This document shows positions 1 through 13,985 of a stretch of 64,000 nt of DNA, piece by piece (position 1 is the first letter of the stretch; each line of letters begins with the position of its first letter). The DNA comes from Azoarcus sp. KH32C (GTDB lineage: Bacteria; Pseudomonadota; Gammaproteobacteria; Burkholderiales; Rhodocyclaceae). The stretch covers positions 4,650,001 through 4,714,000 of the forward strand of contig NC_020516.1 in NCBI RefSeq assembly GCF_000349945.1, in the 5' to 3' direction. A model generated the notes under the pieces. It was not told the DNA's origin, made no database searches, and saw only the letters and a list, made by a program, of their open reading frames with translations. Position numbers and translations under genes: made by a program.

Positions 1-1067
1 CAGCCTTCCTCGTGCGAGGACGAGGTGCGGAGCTTCACCGGCCAGTACGGCCAAGTCAGCGACTTGTTCTCCTGCTCGGGCGGCATCGGCAGCAACTCGA
101 ACTGGGTCACGTTGACCGCGCCATGGCGGTTCGACGTACCGACACAGTCCGAACCCGTGTCGCCGCCGCCGATCACGACGACGTGCTTGCCTTCGGCCGA
201 GATCGGGTTCGGGCCGTCGCCGGCCACCGCCTTGTTCTGCGGAATCAGGAATTCCAGCGCGAAATGCACACCCGCGAGCTCGCGCCCCGGCACAGGCAGG
301 TCGCGCGGCACTTCCGAACCGGCCGCGAGGACGACCGCGTCGAATTCCTTCTTCAGCGCTTCGGCACTGACGAATTCCTTCGCGTCGTTGACGATGCCGG
401 CCGGCACCGTTTCCGAGCCCACCAGCACGCTGGTGCGGAAACTCACCCCTTCGGCTTCCATCTGAGCGACACGGCGATCGATCAGCCCCTTCTCCATCTT
501 GAAGTCGGGGATGCCATAGCGCAGCAGGCCACCGATGCGGCTGCTCTTCTCGAACACGGTCACATCATGGCCGGCGCGCGCGAGCTGTTGCGCCGTGGCG
601 AGACCCGCGGGACCGGAGCCCACTACCGCGACCTTCTTGCCGGTCTTCGTCGCCGACGGGCGCGGCTGGACCCAGCCTTCTTCCCAGGCCTTATCGATGA
701 TCGCGTGCTCGATCGACTTGATGCCCACAGCGTCCGAGTTGATGTTCAGCGTGCAGGCCGCTTCACATGGGGCCGGACAGATGCGGCCCGTGAACTCCGG
801 GAAGTTGTTCGTCGAATGCAGCGTGTCGAGCGCTTGACGCCACTGGCCGCGGAACACCAGATCATTCCAGTCAGGAATGATGTTGTTGACCGGGCAACCG
901 TTGTTGCAGAAGGGAATGCCGCAATCCATGCAGCGCGCCCCCTGCACCGCCGCCTGCTCGTCGGTCAGGCGCAGCACGAACTCCTTGTAAGTCTTGAGAC
1001 GCTCCGCGACCGGCGCATAGGCCTCCGACAGACGCTGGTACTCAAGAAATCCAGTGGGCTTGCCCAT
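1..1067 (-). CDS. gltD: Glutamate synthase (NADPH) small subunit, partial (C-terminus outside window)
   Basis: This is the beta subunit of glutamate synthase, which passes electrons from NADPH through FAD and iron-sulfur clusters to GltB. The visible 355 codons begin MGKPTGFLEYQR. Cysteines of the N-terminal cluster-binding region are at C46, C49, C54 and C58 (CMDCGIPFCNNGCP), followed by CPAPCEAAC and then a Rossmann GSGPAG motif near residue 150. The family is usually about 480-490 residues, so roughly the last quarter is cut off by the window edge. The ATG at 1067 lies 2 bp after the gltB stop, so the two genes are certainly one transcription unit and probably translationally coupled. Identification is secure from motifs and from the neighbour. 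Confidence 0.95.
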   Translation of the reverse strand, partial: MGKPTGFLEYQRLSEAYAPVAERLKTYKEFVLRLTDEQAAVQGARCMDCGIPFCNNGCPVNNIIPDWNDLVFRGQWRQALDTLHSTNNFPEFTGRICPAPCEAACTLNINSDAVGIKSIEHAIIDKAWEEGWVQPRPSATKTGKKVAVVGSGPAGLATAQQLARAGHDVTVFEKSSRIGGLLRYGIPDFKMEKGLIDRRVAQMEAEGVSFRTSVLVGSETVPAGIVNDAKEFVSAEALKKEFDAVVLAAGSEVPRDLPVPGRELAGVHFALEFLIPQNKAVAGDGPNPISAEGKHVVVIGGGDTGSDCVGTSNRHGAVNVTQFELLPMPPEQENKSLTWPYWPVKLRTSSSHEEG

Positions 1068-1069
1068 TT

Positions 1070-5743
<4,674 letters not shown>

Positions 5744-5822
5744 CTCGTTCTTCCTCGACACAACACGTTTGCCGACACACATCGGCGTTGATCGGGCGAC
5801 GGGAGCGCCGCTTTGCTCAAGA

Positions 5823-5839
5823 CGCACCAGGATTGTGCG
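5823..5839 (-). promoter_or_regulatory. GCAC-N9-GTGC-type palindrome upstream of gltB
   Basis: CGCACCAGGATTGTGCG is a perfect 5+7+5 inverted repeat about 80 bp upstream of the gltB start. It resembles, but does not match exactly, NtrC-type half-sites (GCAC...GTGC). On the minus strand a GG-N10-GC pair that could be a weak sigma-54 promoter overlaps it (5814-5829), although activator sites normally lie much further upstream. It sits inside the presumed gltB promoter region, so nitrogen control is plausible but unproven. Confidence 0.25.
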
Positions 5840-5845
5840 GGCGTC

Positions 5846-5876
5846 AAAAAAAGCCGGGCGCGCACGCGCTCCGGCT
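5846..5876 (-). terminator. Rho-independent terminator downstream of dgt
   Basis: Read on the minus strand the sequence forms a GC-rich hairpin (AGCCGG plus GCGCG pairing with CGCGC plus CCGGCT, loop of 2, one bulge) followed by seven Ts. It lies about 118 bp after the dgt stop and about 100 bp before the gltB start, so it separates the two transcription units. It could alternatively act as an attenuator in a long gltB leader. Confidence 0.8.
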
Positions 5877-5993
5877 CTGTTCGGCCGTTGCGCGGGCGCA
5901 GGGCCATTGCTACCTTTTGGGCGGATTTCAGAATATACCCGTGCAAAACCCTCGATTCAAGAGTTTTTTGCGCTGCGGTAAGCCTATGATGCC

Positions 5994-7118
5994 TCAGTAG
6001 ATTTCACCGACCGCGAAGAGACGCCGATGCTCCCTCATCGCGTAGCGGTCGGTCATCCCCGCAATGTAGTCGGCGATCGCCCGCGGCGTGTCGGTTTTTG
6101 CCCGCAACTGGTACTGCGGCGGCAGCAGACGAGGGTCGTTCATGAAGGCGCCGAACAGGTCGTCGATGATCCGGCGCGCCTTGTCCGTCATTCGCAACAC
6201 CTGATAGTGCTGGTAGAGGTTGTGCCGCAGGAAGGCCTTCAGCTCGCGCAGCCGGGGCTGCATCGCTTCGGAATAGGCGACGAGACGCGGCGCCCGATGG
6301 ACATCCGCCAGCGTTTCGATGCCGGCCGCCACGATGTTCGCGCGCGTCGTCGCGATCAGGTCCAGGGCCATCTCGTTGATCATGCGCCGGATCGTTTCAT
6401 GGATCAGCCGCCGCCCGCCCAGAGCGGGCCACAACGCCTCCACCTCCTGGCGCGCTTCGCGAAATACCGCCACATCGTCGAGCTGCTCGAGCGACACGAA
6501 GCCGGAACGCAGGCCGTCGTCCACATCGTGATTGTTGTAGGCGATCTCATCGGCGAGATTCGTCAGCTGGGCCTCCAGCGACGGCTGCGTCCCTTCGAGA
6601 AAGCGCTTTCCGAGCTCACCGAGTTGAGCGGCGTTCTCGCGGGAACAGTGCTTCAGGATGCCTTCACGCGTCTCGTAGCACAGGTTCAGGCCGTCGAAGG
6701 CGGCGTAATGCTCCTCGAGGAGATCGACCGTCCGCAAGGACTGCAGGTTGTGCTCGAATCCCCCATGGACCTTCATGCAACCGTTGAGGGCCTCCTGGCC
6801 GGCATGTCCGAAAGGCGTGTGACCCAGATCATGCGCAAGCGCGACGGCTTCGACGAGGTCTTCATTCAGGCCAAGTGCGCGCGCGATCCCGCGGGAGATC
6901 TGCGCGACTTCGATGCTGTGCGTCAGGCGCGTGCGAAACAGGTCACCCTCGTGATTGACGAACACCTGCGTCTTGTATTCGAGACGCCGAAAGGCCGTCG
7001 AATGGACGATCCGGTCGCGATCGCGCTGGAATTCGGTCCTGATCCCGGGAGACGGTTCAGGGTGAAGCCTCCCCCGCGAATTGGTCTCGCTGACGGCCCA
7101 GGCAGCGGATGTAGTCAT
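5994..7118 (-). CDS. dgt: dGTPase-like HD-domain triphosphohydrolase
   Basis: This is a deoxyguanosinetriphosphate triphosphohydrolase-like protein, predicted to split dNTPs into deoxynucleoside and triphosphate. The HD-domain metal ligands are visible: H67 (RLTHSIEVAQ) and H96-D97 (ALAHDLGHTPFGHAG), and the family signature RTEFQRDRDRIVHSTAFRRLEYKTQVF is split over the N-terminus. I chose the ATG at 7118 (MTTSAAW, 374 aa) because a GGGGGG run lies about 10 bp upstream; an ATG at 7133 is possible. It follows aroB on the same strand after 113 bp, as in other betaproteobacteria, and has its own terminator. Substrate preference cannot be read from sequence. Confidence 0.9.
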   Translation of the reverse strand: MTTSAAWAVSETNSRGRLHPEPSPGIRTEFQRDRDRIVHSTAFRRLEYKTQVFVNHEGDLFRTRLTHSIEVAQISRGIARALGLNEDLVEAVALAHDLGHTPFGHAGQEALNGCMKVHGGFEHNLQSLRTVDLLEEHYAAFDGLNLCYETREGILKHCSRENAAQLGELGKRFLEGTQPSLEAQLTNLADEIAYNNHDVDDGLRSGFVSLEQLDDVAVFREARQEVEALWPALGGRRLIHETIRRMINEMALDLIATTRANIVAAGIETLADVHRAPRLVAYSEAMQPRLRELKAFLRHNLYQHYQVLRMTDKARRIIDDLFGAFMNDPRLLPPQYQLRAKTDTPRAIADYIAGMTDRYAMREHRRLFAVGEIY

Positions 7119-7231
7119 TACCGGCCCCCCCATACTCAGATGCCCTGCCTGCTCAAGTGCGACGCTGGCTGGCCAGTGCACGCGCCACTCCGTCCGGCAA
7201 GTCCTGCGCGAATGGGGGCCCGCTCAGATGC

Positions 7232-8314
7232 TCACGCGCAACGCGCCGTAATCGCACTGGCGATCATGGGAGCGGCCGAGTTGCCATGAATGACCGCACG
7301 TCCGATCTGTCTCAACAGCACGAGCCTCAACTTCCCGGCTTCGACCTTCTTGTCATGCGCCATGAGATCGAGGTACTGCTCCACCGGCATCTTCGCACCG
7401 ACCACCGGGAGTCCCGCACGACCAAACAGAGCCTCGATGCGCGCGATGTCGGCGGAGGACAGCCAGCCCAGCAAACGTGACAGTTCAGCGGCCATCATCG
7501 TTCCAGCCGCAACCGCCTCGCCGTGCAGCCAGTTCCCGTAGCCCATGCCGGTCTCGATCGCATGACCGAAGGTGTGCCCGAGATTCAACAGAGCGCGCTC
7601 GCCCTGCTCGGTCTCGTCTGCGGCCACGACCTCAGCCTTGTTCGCACACGAGCGCTCGACGGCGAAAGCAAGCGCGTCCGCGTCCCGCTCCAGCAGCTTT
7701 TCCAGATTTCCTTCGAGCCACTCGAAAAACGCCGGATCGCGGATCAGGCCATACTTGATCACTTCGGCCAACCCTGCCCGCAATTCCCGATCCGGCAAGG
7801 TATCCAGCGTCCGGATATCGGCGAGCACCAGCTTCGGCTGGTAGAAGGCGCCGATCATGTTCTTGCCGAGCGGATGGTTGATCGCAGTCTTACCTCCGAC
7901 CGAGGAATCGACCTGCGACAACAGCGTCGTCGGGATCTGGATGAACGGCATCCCGCGCTGATAGGTCGCCGCGGCAAACCCTGCCATGTCTCCGACCACC
8001 CCGCCACCCAATGCGATCAGGGTTGTCGAACGCTCACAGCGTTCGGCGAGCAACTTGTCGAAGATCAGATTGAGGGTCTGCCAGTCCTTGTGCGCTTCAC
8101 CGTCGGGAAGCACCGCGACCGAAGTGCTTACGTCCGCTGCATCGAGCGCCTCCTCCAACCGCTTCAGGTAGAGCGGACCGACCACGTCGTTCGTGACGAT
8201 CGCTACCCGCCGAGTCTTCAGGAACGGCTGAATCAGCGACGGGTCAGCAAAGAGATCCTGACCAATGTGGATCGGGTAGGACCGGCTACCGAGGGCGACA
8301 TTCAGTGTTCGCAT
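7232..8314 (-). CDS. aroB: 3-dehydroquinate synthase
   Basis: AroB catalyses the second step of the shikimate pathway, converting DAHP to 3-dehydroquinate in the cytoplasm with NAD and a divalent metal. The 360-aa product has the nucleotide-binding GGGVVGDMAGFAA motif, the EVIKYGLI segment and the metal-binding GHTFGHAIE...NWLHGEAVAAG segment. The start MRTLNVALG at 8314 has AAGAAGA upstream; the open frame extends 7 codons further without support. The start lies inside the end of aroK, overlapping it by 29 bp, so the two pathway genes are translationally linked. Family length and motifs are complete. Confidence 0.96.
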   Translation of the reverse strand: MRTLNVALGSRSYPIHIGQDLFADPSLIQPFLKTRRVAIVTNDVVGPLYLKRLEEALDAADVSTSVAVLPDGEAHKDWQTLNLIFDKLLAERCERSTTLIALGGGVVGDMAGFAAATYQRGMPFIQIPTTLLSQVDSSVGGKTAINHPLGKNMIGAFYQPKLVLADIRTLDTLPDRELRAGLAEVIKYGLIRDPAFFEWLEGNLEKLLERDADALAFAVERSCANKAEVVAADETEQGERALLNLGHTFGHAIETGMGYGNWLHGEAVAAGTMMAAELSRLLGWLSSADIARIEALFGRAGLPVVGAKMPVEQYLDLMAHDKKVEAGKLRLVLLRQIGRAVIHGNSAAPMIASAITARCA

Positions 8315-8831
8315 TTGTCTTCTTGCAAGTTTCAATCGCCTTGTCGATCAGGCGAACCATCCCGCCAGGATTGCCGCGCCCCCCGTCGACGATCACGTCG
8401 GCAACAGCCCGATAAAGGGGGTCGCGCTCGCGGTGGAGCGTCTCGATCCGCTCACGCGGATTCGCGACCTGCAGCAGGGGACGATTTCGGTCGTTCCGCG
8501 TCCGCTCCCAAAGGATCTGGGTCGGCACGTTCAGGTACACCACGATGCCGCGCTCGGACATCATGGCGCGATTATCCGGATTCAACACCGCACCGCCGCC
8601 GGTGGCGAGAACGAGCCCCGACTCCTGGGTCAACTCGTCGATCAGCTGGCTTTCACGCCGACGAAACCCGGCCTCACCCTCGATCTCGAAAATGGTCGGG
8701 ACCTTGACTCCCGTGCGCGCCTCGATTTCGTGGTCACAATCCACAAAACGCAAATGATGGCGCCGGGCATACTCACGGCCAACCGTGGTCTTCCCGGCAC
8801 CCATCATGCCAACCAGAATCACTAACACCAA
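8286..8831 (-). CDS. aroK: Shikimate kinase
   Basis: AroK phosphorylates shikimate at the 3-hydroxyl using ATP. The 181-aa protein carries the Walker A motif GMMGAGKTT (residues 8-16), the shikimate-binding aspartates in FVDCDHEIE, the conserved ATGGGAV loop and the lid arginine region RNRPLL. It lies 60 bp downstream of pilQ and overlaps aroB, the usual betaproteobacterial pilQ-aroK-aroB order. No anomalies. Confidence 0.96.
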   Translation of the reverse strand: MVLVILVGMMGAGKTTVGREYARRHHLRFVDCDHEIEARTGVKVPTIFEIEGEAGFRRRESQLIDELTQESGLVLATGGGAVLNPDNRAMMSERGIVVYLNVPTQILWERTRNDRNRPLLQVANPRERIETLHRERDPLYRAVADVIVDGGRGNPGGMVRLIDKAIETCKKTNANTECRPR

Positions 8832-8891
8832 ACGAACATCCGTTACTTTTCGCCGAATACAACCAGCAGTTCAAGCGGGGCGGCGCGCGCC

Positions 8892-11054
8892 TCACTTGAG
8901 GGTCAGCGCCTCCGATACGATCTTGGGGGTGATGAACACGAGCAATTCGCGGCGCGAGGAAGTTGTGTTTGTCGAACGGAATAGCGCTCCGATTAGCGGC
9001 AACTCGCCAAGCACTGGCACGCGGTCCACAGTATTGGTCTCTTCTTCCTCGAAGACACCGCCGATGACAACAGTACCACCATTTTCGACCATAACTTCGG
9101 TTGTCACACTCTTCTTGTTGATTGGCGGATTGCCGAGCACCTTGTTTGCAAAGTCTGCACGGTCTTTGCTCACTTCCACCTTCAGTTGCACCCGGCCGTC
9201 CGGAGTGATCTGCGGACGCACCTTCAGCATCAATACTGCGTCCTTGAATTTGACCGTCGGAGGCTCGGTACCGCTGGATGGCGAGACGTACGGAATTTCC
9301 TGCCCCTGTTTGATCGTCGCCTCGACTTGGTTCGCAGTGAGAATGCGAGGACTAGATACGACACGACCCCGCCCATCCGACTCAAGCGCTGCAAGTTCAA
9401 GATTAAGGAAGCGCGTCAGCCGTGAATTGAAGAGCGTGAGGTTGAGCGCGCCATAGGGTTGCGTGGGCAAAAACCCGGTCCCGCTGGTTGCCGACTCGCC
9501 GATCCGATGGACAGTGCTATTGAGCATGGTGTTGGTATCGGTCGAGATTTGTCCGTTCGACACACTGGCGAATTCACTCGAACCAAGCCCGATGTTCCCG
9601 CCCTTACCGAACTTAATCGAACCAGATGCTCCATAGCCGAGGCGCACACCGAGGTCGCGCGCGAAGTCCTTGTTCGCCTCGACGACGCGCGCCTCGATCA
9701 TCACCTGACGCGGCACGATGTCGATTTCCTTGATCAGGCTGGCCACGGCAGCAAGGCGCGTCGAGACATCGGTGACGAACAGACGGTTGGAGCGCTCGTC
9801 CACAACGACACTGCCCCGCTTCGACAGAACCGTCTGGTCTTTGCTCTTGAGGAACTCGAAGATTTCCTTCCCGCTGTGGTAGTTGATCTGGAAGCTTTCG
9901 GTCTGGAGGGGCTCAAGATCACCGATCTGAGCCTTCGCTTCGAGTTGCAGCTTTTCGCGTGTCGCCAATTCCTCGGCCGGCGCAATCCAGATCACATTGC
10001 CCGACTTGCGCATGTCGAGGCCCTTCGACTGGAGGATGATGTCCAGCGCCTGGTCCCACGGCACGTCCTTCAGACGCAGAGTCAGGTTGCCCTGGACGGA
10101 ATCGCTCGTGATGATGTTGAAGTTGGTGAAGTCGGCGATGACCTGGAGCACCGAACGCACGTCGATGTTCTGGAAATTCAGCGAGAGCTTTTCTCCGCCG
10201 AACTTGCCTCGCGCCCCCTGGACGAGCTTGTTCGGGTCTTCGACGACGCGCCGCACTTCCAGCACGAACTGCGAGTCGCTTTGGTAGGCGTTGTGCTCCC
10301 ACTTCCCGTTCGGCGTCACCACGAGTCGCACGTTATCGCCTTGGGCCTGGGCCGTAAACGAAGTCACAGGCGTTGCGAAGTCCGTTACATCGGAACGGCG
10401 CTGGAGATGTTCGGGAAGAGAGGCCTTAAGGAATTCGACGACAAGATTCCCACCTTGCTGCCGAATATCGATCCCCGTTTCCGGATTCGCCAGCTGCACG
10501 ACTACACGCCCTTCGCCGTCCTTGCCGCGGCGGAAGTTGATATCGCGAATGCTGCCCGCTCCGGCGGCCGCGGCGGACTTGGGTGCGGCAAAGTTGGCCA
10601 TGGCCTGGGATACTTGGGTCTCAGCAACATCGCGTCCTGCCGGCGCAAGCGTGATGATTACATCCCGACCATCAATACGCGACTCGAACGGCGACACTCG
10701 CGTCATGTTCAGGACGAGACGCGTTCTATCCCCCGCCTGGACAATGTTCGCGCTGCGCACATCGCCCTGGCCGATATCCTGCTGGCTACGACCGAGACCG
10801 TTCGCAGTGCCGGGAAAATCAAAGGCAATGCGAGCCGGATTGGCGACGCTGAAGCCGGCGGGCGGGTTTGCAAGAGGCTCCTTGAGCGTCAGCTTCAGGT
10901 AGACCGTACCCCCTCGCTGGGACACTTCGAGGCTCTCGATCCGGTTGCTTGCTTCCTTCGTTGCAACAACGCTGCTTTGCGCCAGCACGTCGGAGGCCGG
11001 GACCATTACGGTCATCGCCGCCGAAAGCAGCGCAATCAAGCTTATGCTTCTCAT
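8892..11054 (-). CDS. pilQ: Type IV pilus outer-membrane secretin
   Basis: PilQ forms the outer-membrane channel through which the type IV pilus passes. The 720-aa product starts with a Sec signal peptide (MRSISLIALLSAAMTVMVPASDVLAQ). Two N-terminal AMIN-like beta domains, which bind peptidoglycan, are followed by the secretin N0/STN region near residues 285-355 (SLNFQNIDVRSVLQVIADF), a NolW-type N1 domain and the C-terminal secretin barrel, ending with VPVLGELPLIGALF and RRELLVFITPKIV. The start overlaps the pilP stop by 4 bp. Complete, ordinary length. Confidence 0.96.
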   Translation of the reverse strand: MRSISLIALLSAAMTVMVPASDVLAQSSVVATKEASNRIESLEVSQRGGTVYLKLTLKEPLANPPAGFSVANPARIAFDFPGTANGLGRSQQDIGQGDVRSANIVQAGDRTRLVLNMTRVSPFESRIDGRDVIITLAPAGRDVAETQVSQAMANFAAPKSAAAAGAGSIRDINFRRGKDGEGRVVVQLANPETGIDIRQQGGNLVVEFLKASLPEHLQRRSDVTDFATPVTSFTAQAQGDNVRLVVTPNGKWEHNAYQSDSQFVLEVRRVVEDPNKLVQGARGKFGGEKLSLNFQNIDVRSVLQVIADFTNFNIITSDSVQGNLTLRLKDVPWDQALDIILQSKGLDMRKSGNVIWIAPAEELATREKLQLEAKAQIGDLEPLQTESFQINYHSGKEIFEFLKSKDQTVLSKRGSVVVDERSNRLFVTDVSTRLAAVASLIKEIDIVPRQVMIEARVVEANKDFARDLGVRLGYGASGSIKFGKGGNIGLGSSEFASVSNGQISTDTNTMLNSTVHRIGESATSGTGFLPTQPYGALNLTLFNSRLTRFLNLELAALESDGRGRVVSSPRILTANQVEATIKQGQEIPYVSPSSGTEPPTVKFKDAVLMLKVRPQITPDGRVQLKVEVSKDRADFANKVLGNPPINKKSVTTEVMVENGGTVVIGGVFEEEETNTVDRVPVLGELPLIGALFRSTNTTSSRRELLVFITPKIVSEALTLK

Positions 11055-11557
11055 TTCTTTGCCTCCTGCAACTGCAACTTGCTATTGCGCTCAACCCAGT
11101 CGCCGTTCAAATCTTCGACGAGTTCCTTGACGGTGATTTCGGAATCCGAAATCGCGGTCACAAGACCGAAGTTTTGCCCCATGTAATTTCCAACGCGAAT
11201 CTGATACAGGTTCTTGTCCGCTCGCACCAGCGCATGGACTTTCTTGTTCTGGGTCATTACGCCGACCAATTGCAGGGACTCGAGCGGAAACGCCTCCAGC
11301 GGTTCCCTGCGACGATCAAGGTCGGGACCGCCTCGACTGGCAGTCTTGGTTTCTGGCTCGATTCTGGATGCCTGGAAAGGATCCGAACCCGAAGCGACGT
11401 CGTACTTGGCTGCCACGTATGGTTTCATTTCGGGCAAGGGCTTCACAGAGCCAGCCATCCCCTTTTCCTGTTCATGCATCCAGGCCTCGATATCTCCCTG
11501 GTCGCTTGAACAGCCCCCAAGCAAGAGGGCAAAAATGATTATTAGAAGGCGCTTCAT
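11051..11557 (-). CDS. pilP: Type IV pilus inner-membrane lipoprotein PilP
   Basis: PilP links the PilMNO inner-membrane complex to the PilQ secretin. The 168-aa precursor has a clear lipobox LLLGGC with the lipidated cysteine at C16, a variable linker, and a C-terminal beta domain (LVGVMTQNKKVHALVRAD through ELVEDLNGDWVER). It follows pilO after 7 bp and overlaps pilQ by 4 bp, so it is part of a continuous operon. Confidence 0.94.
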   Translation of the reverse strand: MKRLLIIIFALLLGGCSSDQGDIEAWMHEQEKGMAGSVKPLPEMKPYVAAKYDVASGSDPFQASRIEPETKTASRGGPDLDRRREPLEAFPLESLQLVGVMTQNKKVHALVRADKNLYQIRVGNYMGQNFGLVTAISDSEITVKELVEDLNGDWVERNSKLQLQEAKK

Positions 11558-11564
11558 GACGTAA

Positions 11565-12236
11565 TCACTTGCCTCCCTTCGCGGCCTTCGCAGCCTTTTC
11601 TTGCTGCCGCTTCTGGGCCAATTCTTCTTCGTCGAGATACCGATATGTAATCGCCTTTGCGTCCATCTTCAGAGAGCCGTCTTTCTGCCCTTCGATGGCC
11701 AGGTCGCTCAACGTTACAATCCGGGGCATTCCCGCCACATCCTCCGCGAAAGTCCCCAAATCGGCATACCGGCCGGAAATCTTGACGTCAATTGGCATCT
11801 CCGCGTAGAAGTCCTTGACGCCCTCGGTCCCCGGCTTGAAGAGATCGAACTGCAATCCGCGACCGAGCCCCGCTTGGTTGATGTCGGCCAGCAGCGAATC
11901 CATTTCCGCCTTGTTTGGCAACTGCTTCAGCAGCGCACCAAACTGGCGGTCGATTTCCTCGAGCTGCATCTTGTAGGCTTCAAGATTGACCGCCAGCTTC
12001 TTCTTGGTAAGCCAGTCCTGACGCAGTTGCTCCTCTTCCCCCTGGCGTTGCTCGAGGACCGCAGCTTGATCGCGCCAGTCGAACCACCACGCCAAGGCCA
12101 CAACACCGACGAGCAGTACAATAAATACGGCAATCCGTGGCGCAAGTGGCCATGCACCGGGATCGTTGGGATCGAGCCCCTTGAAGTCCTGCGCGAGCTG
12201 CGCAAAATCGATATTGCTTGATTTGCCCAGCTTCAT
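11565..12236 (-). CDS. pilO: Type IV pilus alignment protein PilO
   Basis: PilO is a bitopic inner-membrane protein that dimerises with PilN. The 223-aa product has a short cytoplasmic N-terminus, a membrane helix around residues 31-50 (IAVFIVLLVGVVALAWWF), a charged coiled-coil (residues about 58-105) and a periplasmic ferredoxin-like domain. A lysine/alanine-rich tail (QQEKAAKAAKGGK) ends it. Its start overlaps the pilN stop by 4 bp. Confidence 0.93.
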   Translation of the reverse strand: MKLGKSSNIDFAQLAQDFKGLDPNDPGAWPLAPRIAVFIVLLVGVVALAWWFDWRDQAAVLEQRQGEEEQLRQDWLTKKKLAVNLEAYKMQLEEIDRQFGALLKQLPNKAEMDSLLADINQAGLGRGLQFDLFKPGTEGVKDFYAEMPIDVKISGRYADLGTFAEDVAGMPRIVTLSDLAIEGQKDGSLKMDAKAITYRYLDEEELAQKRQQEKAAKAAKGGK

Positions 12237-12805
12237 TTCTTCGCCCCCGCCATTTCGTCGGCTTTCGGACGCTCGATACCGACGTTCAGGGAAAATTCGC
12301 TGACACGGCGATTATTGAGCGTAGCAGCCTTAACTTCGACTAGCCCGGGCTGCTGCAGGAATGGGGATTCATCCAGAGCTCGCATGAGTGTCGAGACGCG
12401 CGAATTCGACTGGGCATAGCCGGCCAACGCGATCTTTGGCCCGGTCTGCTTGATCGACTTGAGGTAGATCCCGTCAGGCACACGTTTGGCGAGCTCATTC
12501 AGCAACTGCACTGACTGCGCGCGGGTTTCCTGCAAGGACTCGATGACCTGCTTGCGGGAGAGCAAGGCATCAATCTGTTCCCGGAGCCGCTTGATCTCGG
12601 CAATCTCCGAATCGACCTTGGCGATTTCAGCCTTCAGAAAAGCGTTCCGCCGCTCTTGATGCTCGATGTATCCGGCATAGACGCCATGCACGACGACGCC
12701 GATCACGACGCCGATGAGGGCCATGGCACCGGATATTACGAAGAATTGCTGGCGCCGCTCGCGACGCTTCAATTCCCGGTGAGGCAATAGATTGATTCGA
12801 ATCAT
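12233..12805 (-). CDS. pilN: Type IV pilus assembly protein PilN
   Basis: PilN carries the short conserved N-terminal motif INLLPHRE that binds PilM in the cytoplasm, then a membrane helix (residues about 20-45) and a periplasmic coiled-coil plus ferredoxin-like domain. I set the start at MIRINLLPH (12805, 190 aa), since its ATG overlaps the pilM TGA as ATGA; the open frame continues 10 codons upstream inside pilM. The motif at the very N-terminus supports this choice. Confidence 0.94.
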   Translation of the reverse strand: MIRINLLPHRELKRRERRQQFFVISGAMALIGVVIGVVVHGVYAGYIEHQERRNAFLKAEIAKVDSEIAEIKRLREQIDALLSRKQVIESLQETRAQSVQLLNELAKRVPDGIYLKSIKQTGPKIALAGYAQSNSRVSTLMRALDESPFLQQPGLVEVKAATLNNRRVSEFSLNVGIERPKADEMAGAKK

Positions 12806-13878
12806 GAATCGAATCTCCGCAAGGCCAAGCCACACGCCACCATCAGCGACGGAGCATCGGCCAGGAGGTTTTTCGGCCTGACGCGCGACGACAGCGCCAT
12901 GCCGGCAAAGGGATTGGCAACGACGGTGGGCACCTGGGTGCGACCGCCGACGACCTCGGACAACCCAGGCATGACGGCACAGCCGCCGGCAAGAACGATG
13001 TGGTCCACCTGATTGTATTGCGTCGAGGTGAAGAAGAACTGGAGTGCGCGCGAAACTTCGAGCGCCAGGCTGTCCATGAACGGGCGCAGAAGGTCGCGCT
13101 CATAGTCCTCGGGCAGACCGCCGCCGCGCTTCGCCGCTTCGGCGTCCTCGACGCTCATGCCGTACTGGCGCGCGATTTCCTGCGTCAGCTGGTTGCCCCC
13201 GAAAGCCTGCTCGCGCGCATACAACTGCTGGCCGTTGCGCAACACGCTGACGTTCATGACATTGGCGCCCACGTCGATGACCGCGACGATCTTGTTGGCG
13301 CTTCCGCCGGGGAGGCGCTGGGCGACGAGTTCGAACGCGGCCTCGGCCGCGAAGGATTCGACGTCCATCACGACGGCCTTCAGTCCGGCCGACTCGACGA
13401 CGGCAACGCGGTCTTCGACCTTTTCCTTGCGCGAAGCGGCAATCAGCACTTCGACCTCCTCCGGACTACCGGGGGCCGGTCCAACGACTTGAAAATCGAG
13501 ATTGACCTCTTCGAGTGCAAACGGGATGTACTGGCTCGCTTCGGACTCGACCTGGAGCTCCATCTCCTGGTCGCGCAGCCCGCCTTGCAGAATCATCTTC
13601 TTGGTGATGACCGCCGATGCCGGGAGGGCGACGGCCGCATTCTTGATGCCTCCGCCCATGCGGCGTAATGCACGACGGATCGCCTCGCTGACGCCCTCGA
13701 GATTAGCGATGTTGCCGTCGACGACGGCATCGCGCGGCAGGGGCTCGATGGCATACCGTTCGATCCGGTAGGATTCCTTGTCGCCCCCTGCAAGCTCGAG
13801 CATCTTCACCGATGAAGATGAAATATCGAGCCCGACAAGCTGGCGCGTCTTTGGTCGAAACAGGGAGAAATCAATCAC
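12802..13878 (-). CDS. pilM: Type IV pilus actin-like ATPase PilM
   Basis: PilM is a cytoplasmic actin/FtsA-fold protein that binds the PilN N-terminus and anchors the pilus alignment complex. The 358-aa product shows the phosphate-1 motif VGLDISSSSVKMLEL near the N-terminus, the VAVIDVGANVMNVSVL motif around residue 195-210 and the HIVLAGGCAVMPGL adenosine motif near residue 300. AAGGA precedes the start. It heads the pilMNOPQ operon and is transcribed divergently from mrcA, a conserved arrangement in Beta- and Gammaproteobacteria. Confidence 0.95.
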   Translation of the reverse strand: MIDFSLFRPKTRQLVGLDISSSSVKMLELAGGDKESYRIERYAIEPLPRDAVVDGNIANLEGVSEAIRRALRRMGGGIKNAAVALPASAVITKKMILQGGLRDQEMELQVESEASQYIPFALEEVNLDFQVVGPAPGSPEEVEVLIAASRKEKVEDRVAVVESAGLKAVVMDVESFAAEAAFELVAQRLPGGSANKIVAVIDVGANVMNVSVLRNGQQLYAREQAFGGNQLTQEIARQYGMSVEDAEAAKRGGGLPEDYERDLLRPFMDSLALEVSRALQFFFTSTQYNQVDHIVLAGGCAVMPGLSEVVGGRTQVPTVVANPFAGMALSSRVRPKNLLADAPSLMVACGLALRRFDS

Positions 13879-13985
13879 AAAGAAAATCCTTAAATTTCTT
13901 TATGTTAGGCGCCAATACTGAATAAGCTTGTGAGATGCTAGCAACAAGCCGTTTCACTGTAAAGCGGCGGGCTTGACAAATGGCG

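Noticed and set aside
13973..13978. TTGACA as -35 element for mrcA
   Set aside because: It is 31 bp from the TATAAT, far too long a spacer; TTGGAG at 13986 fits.
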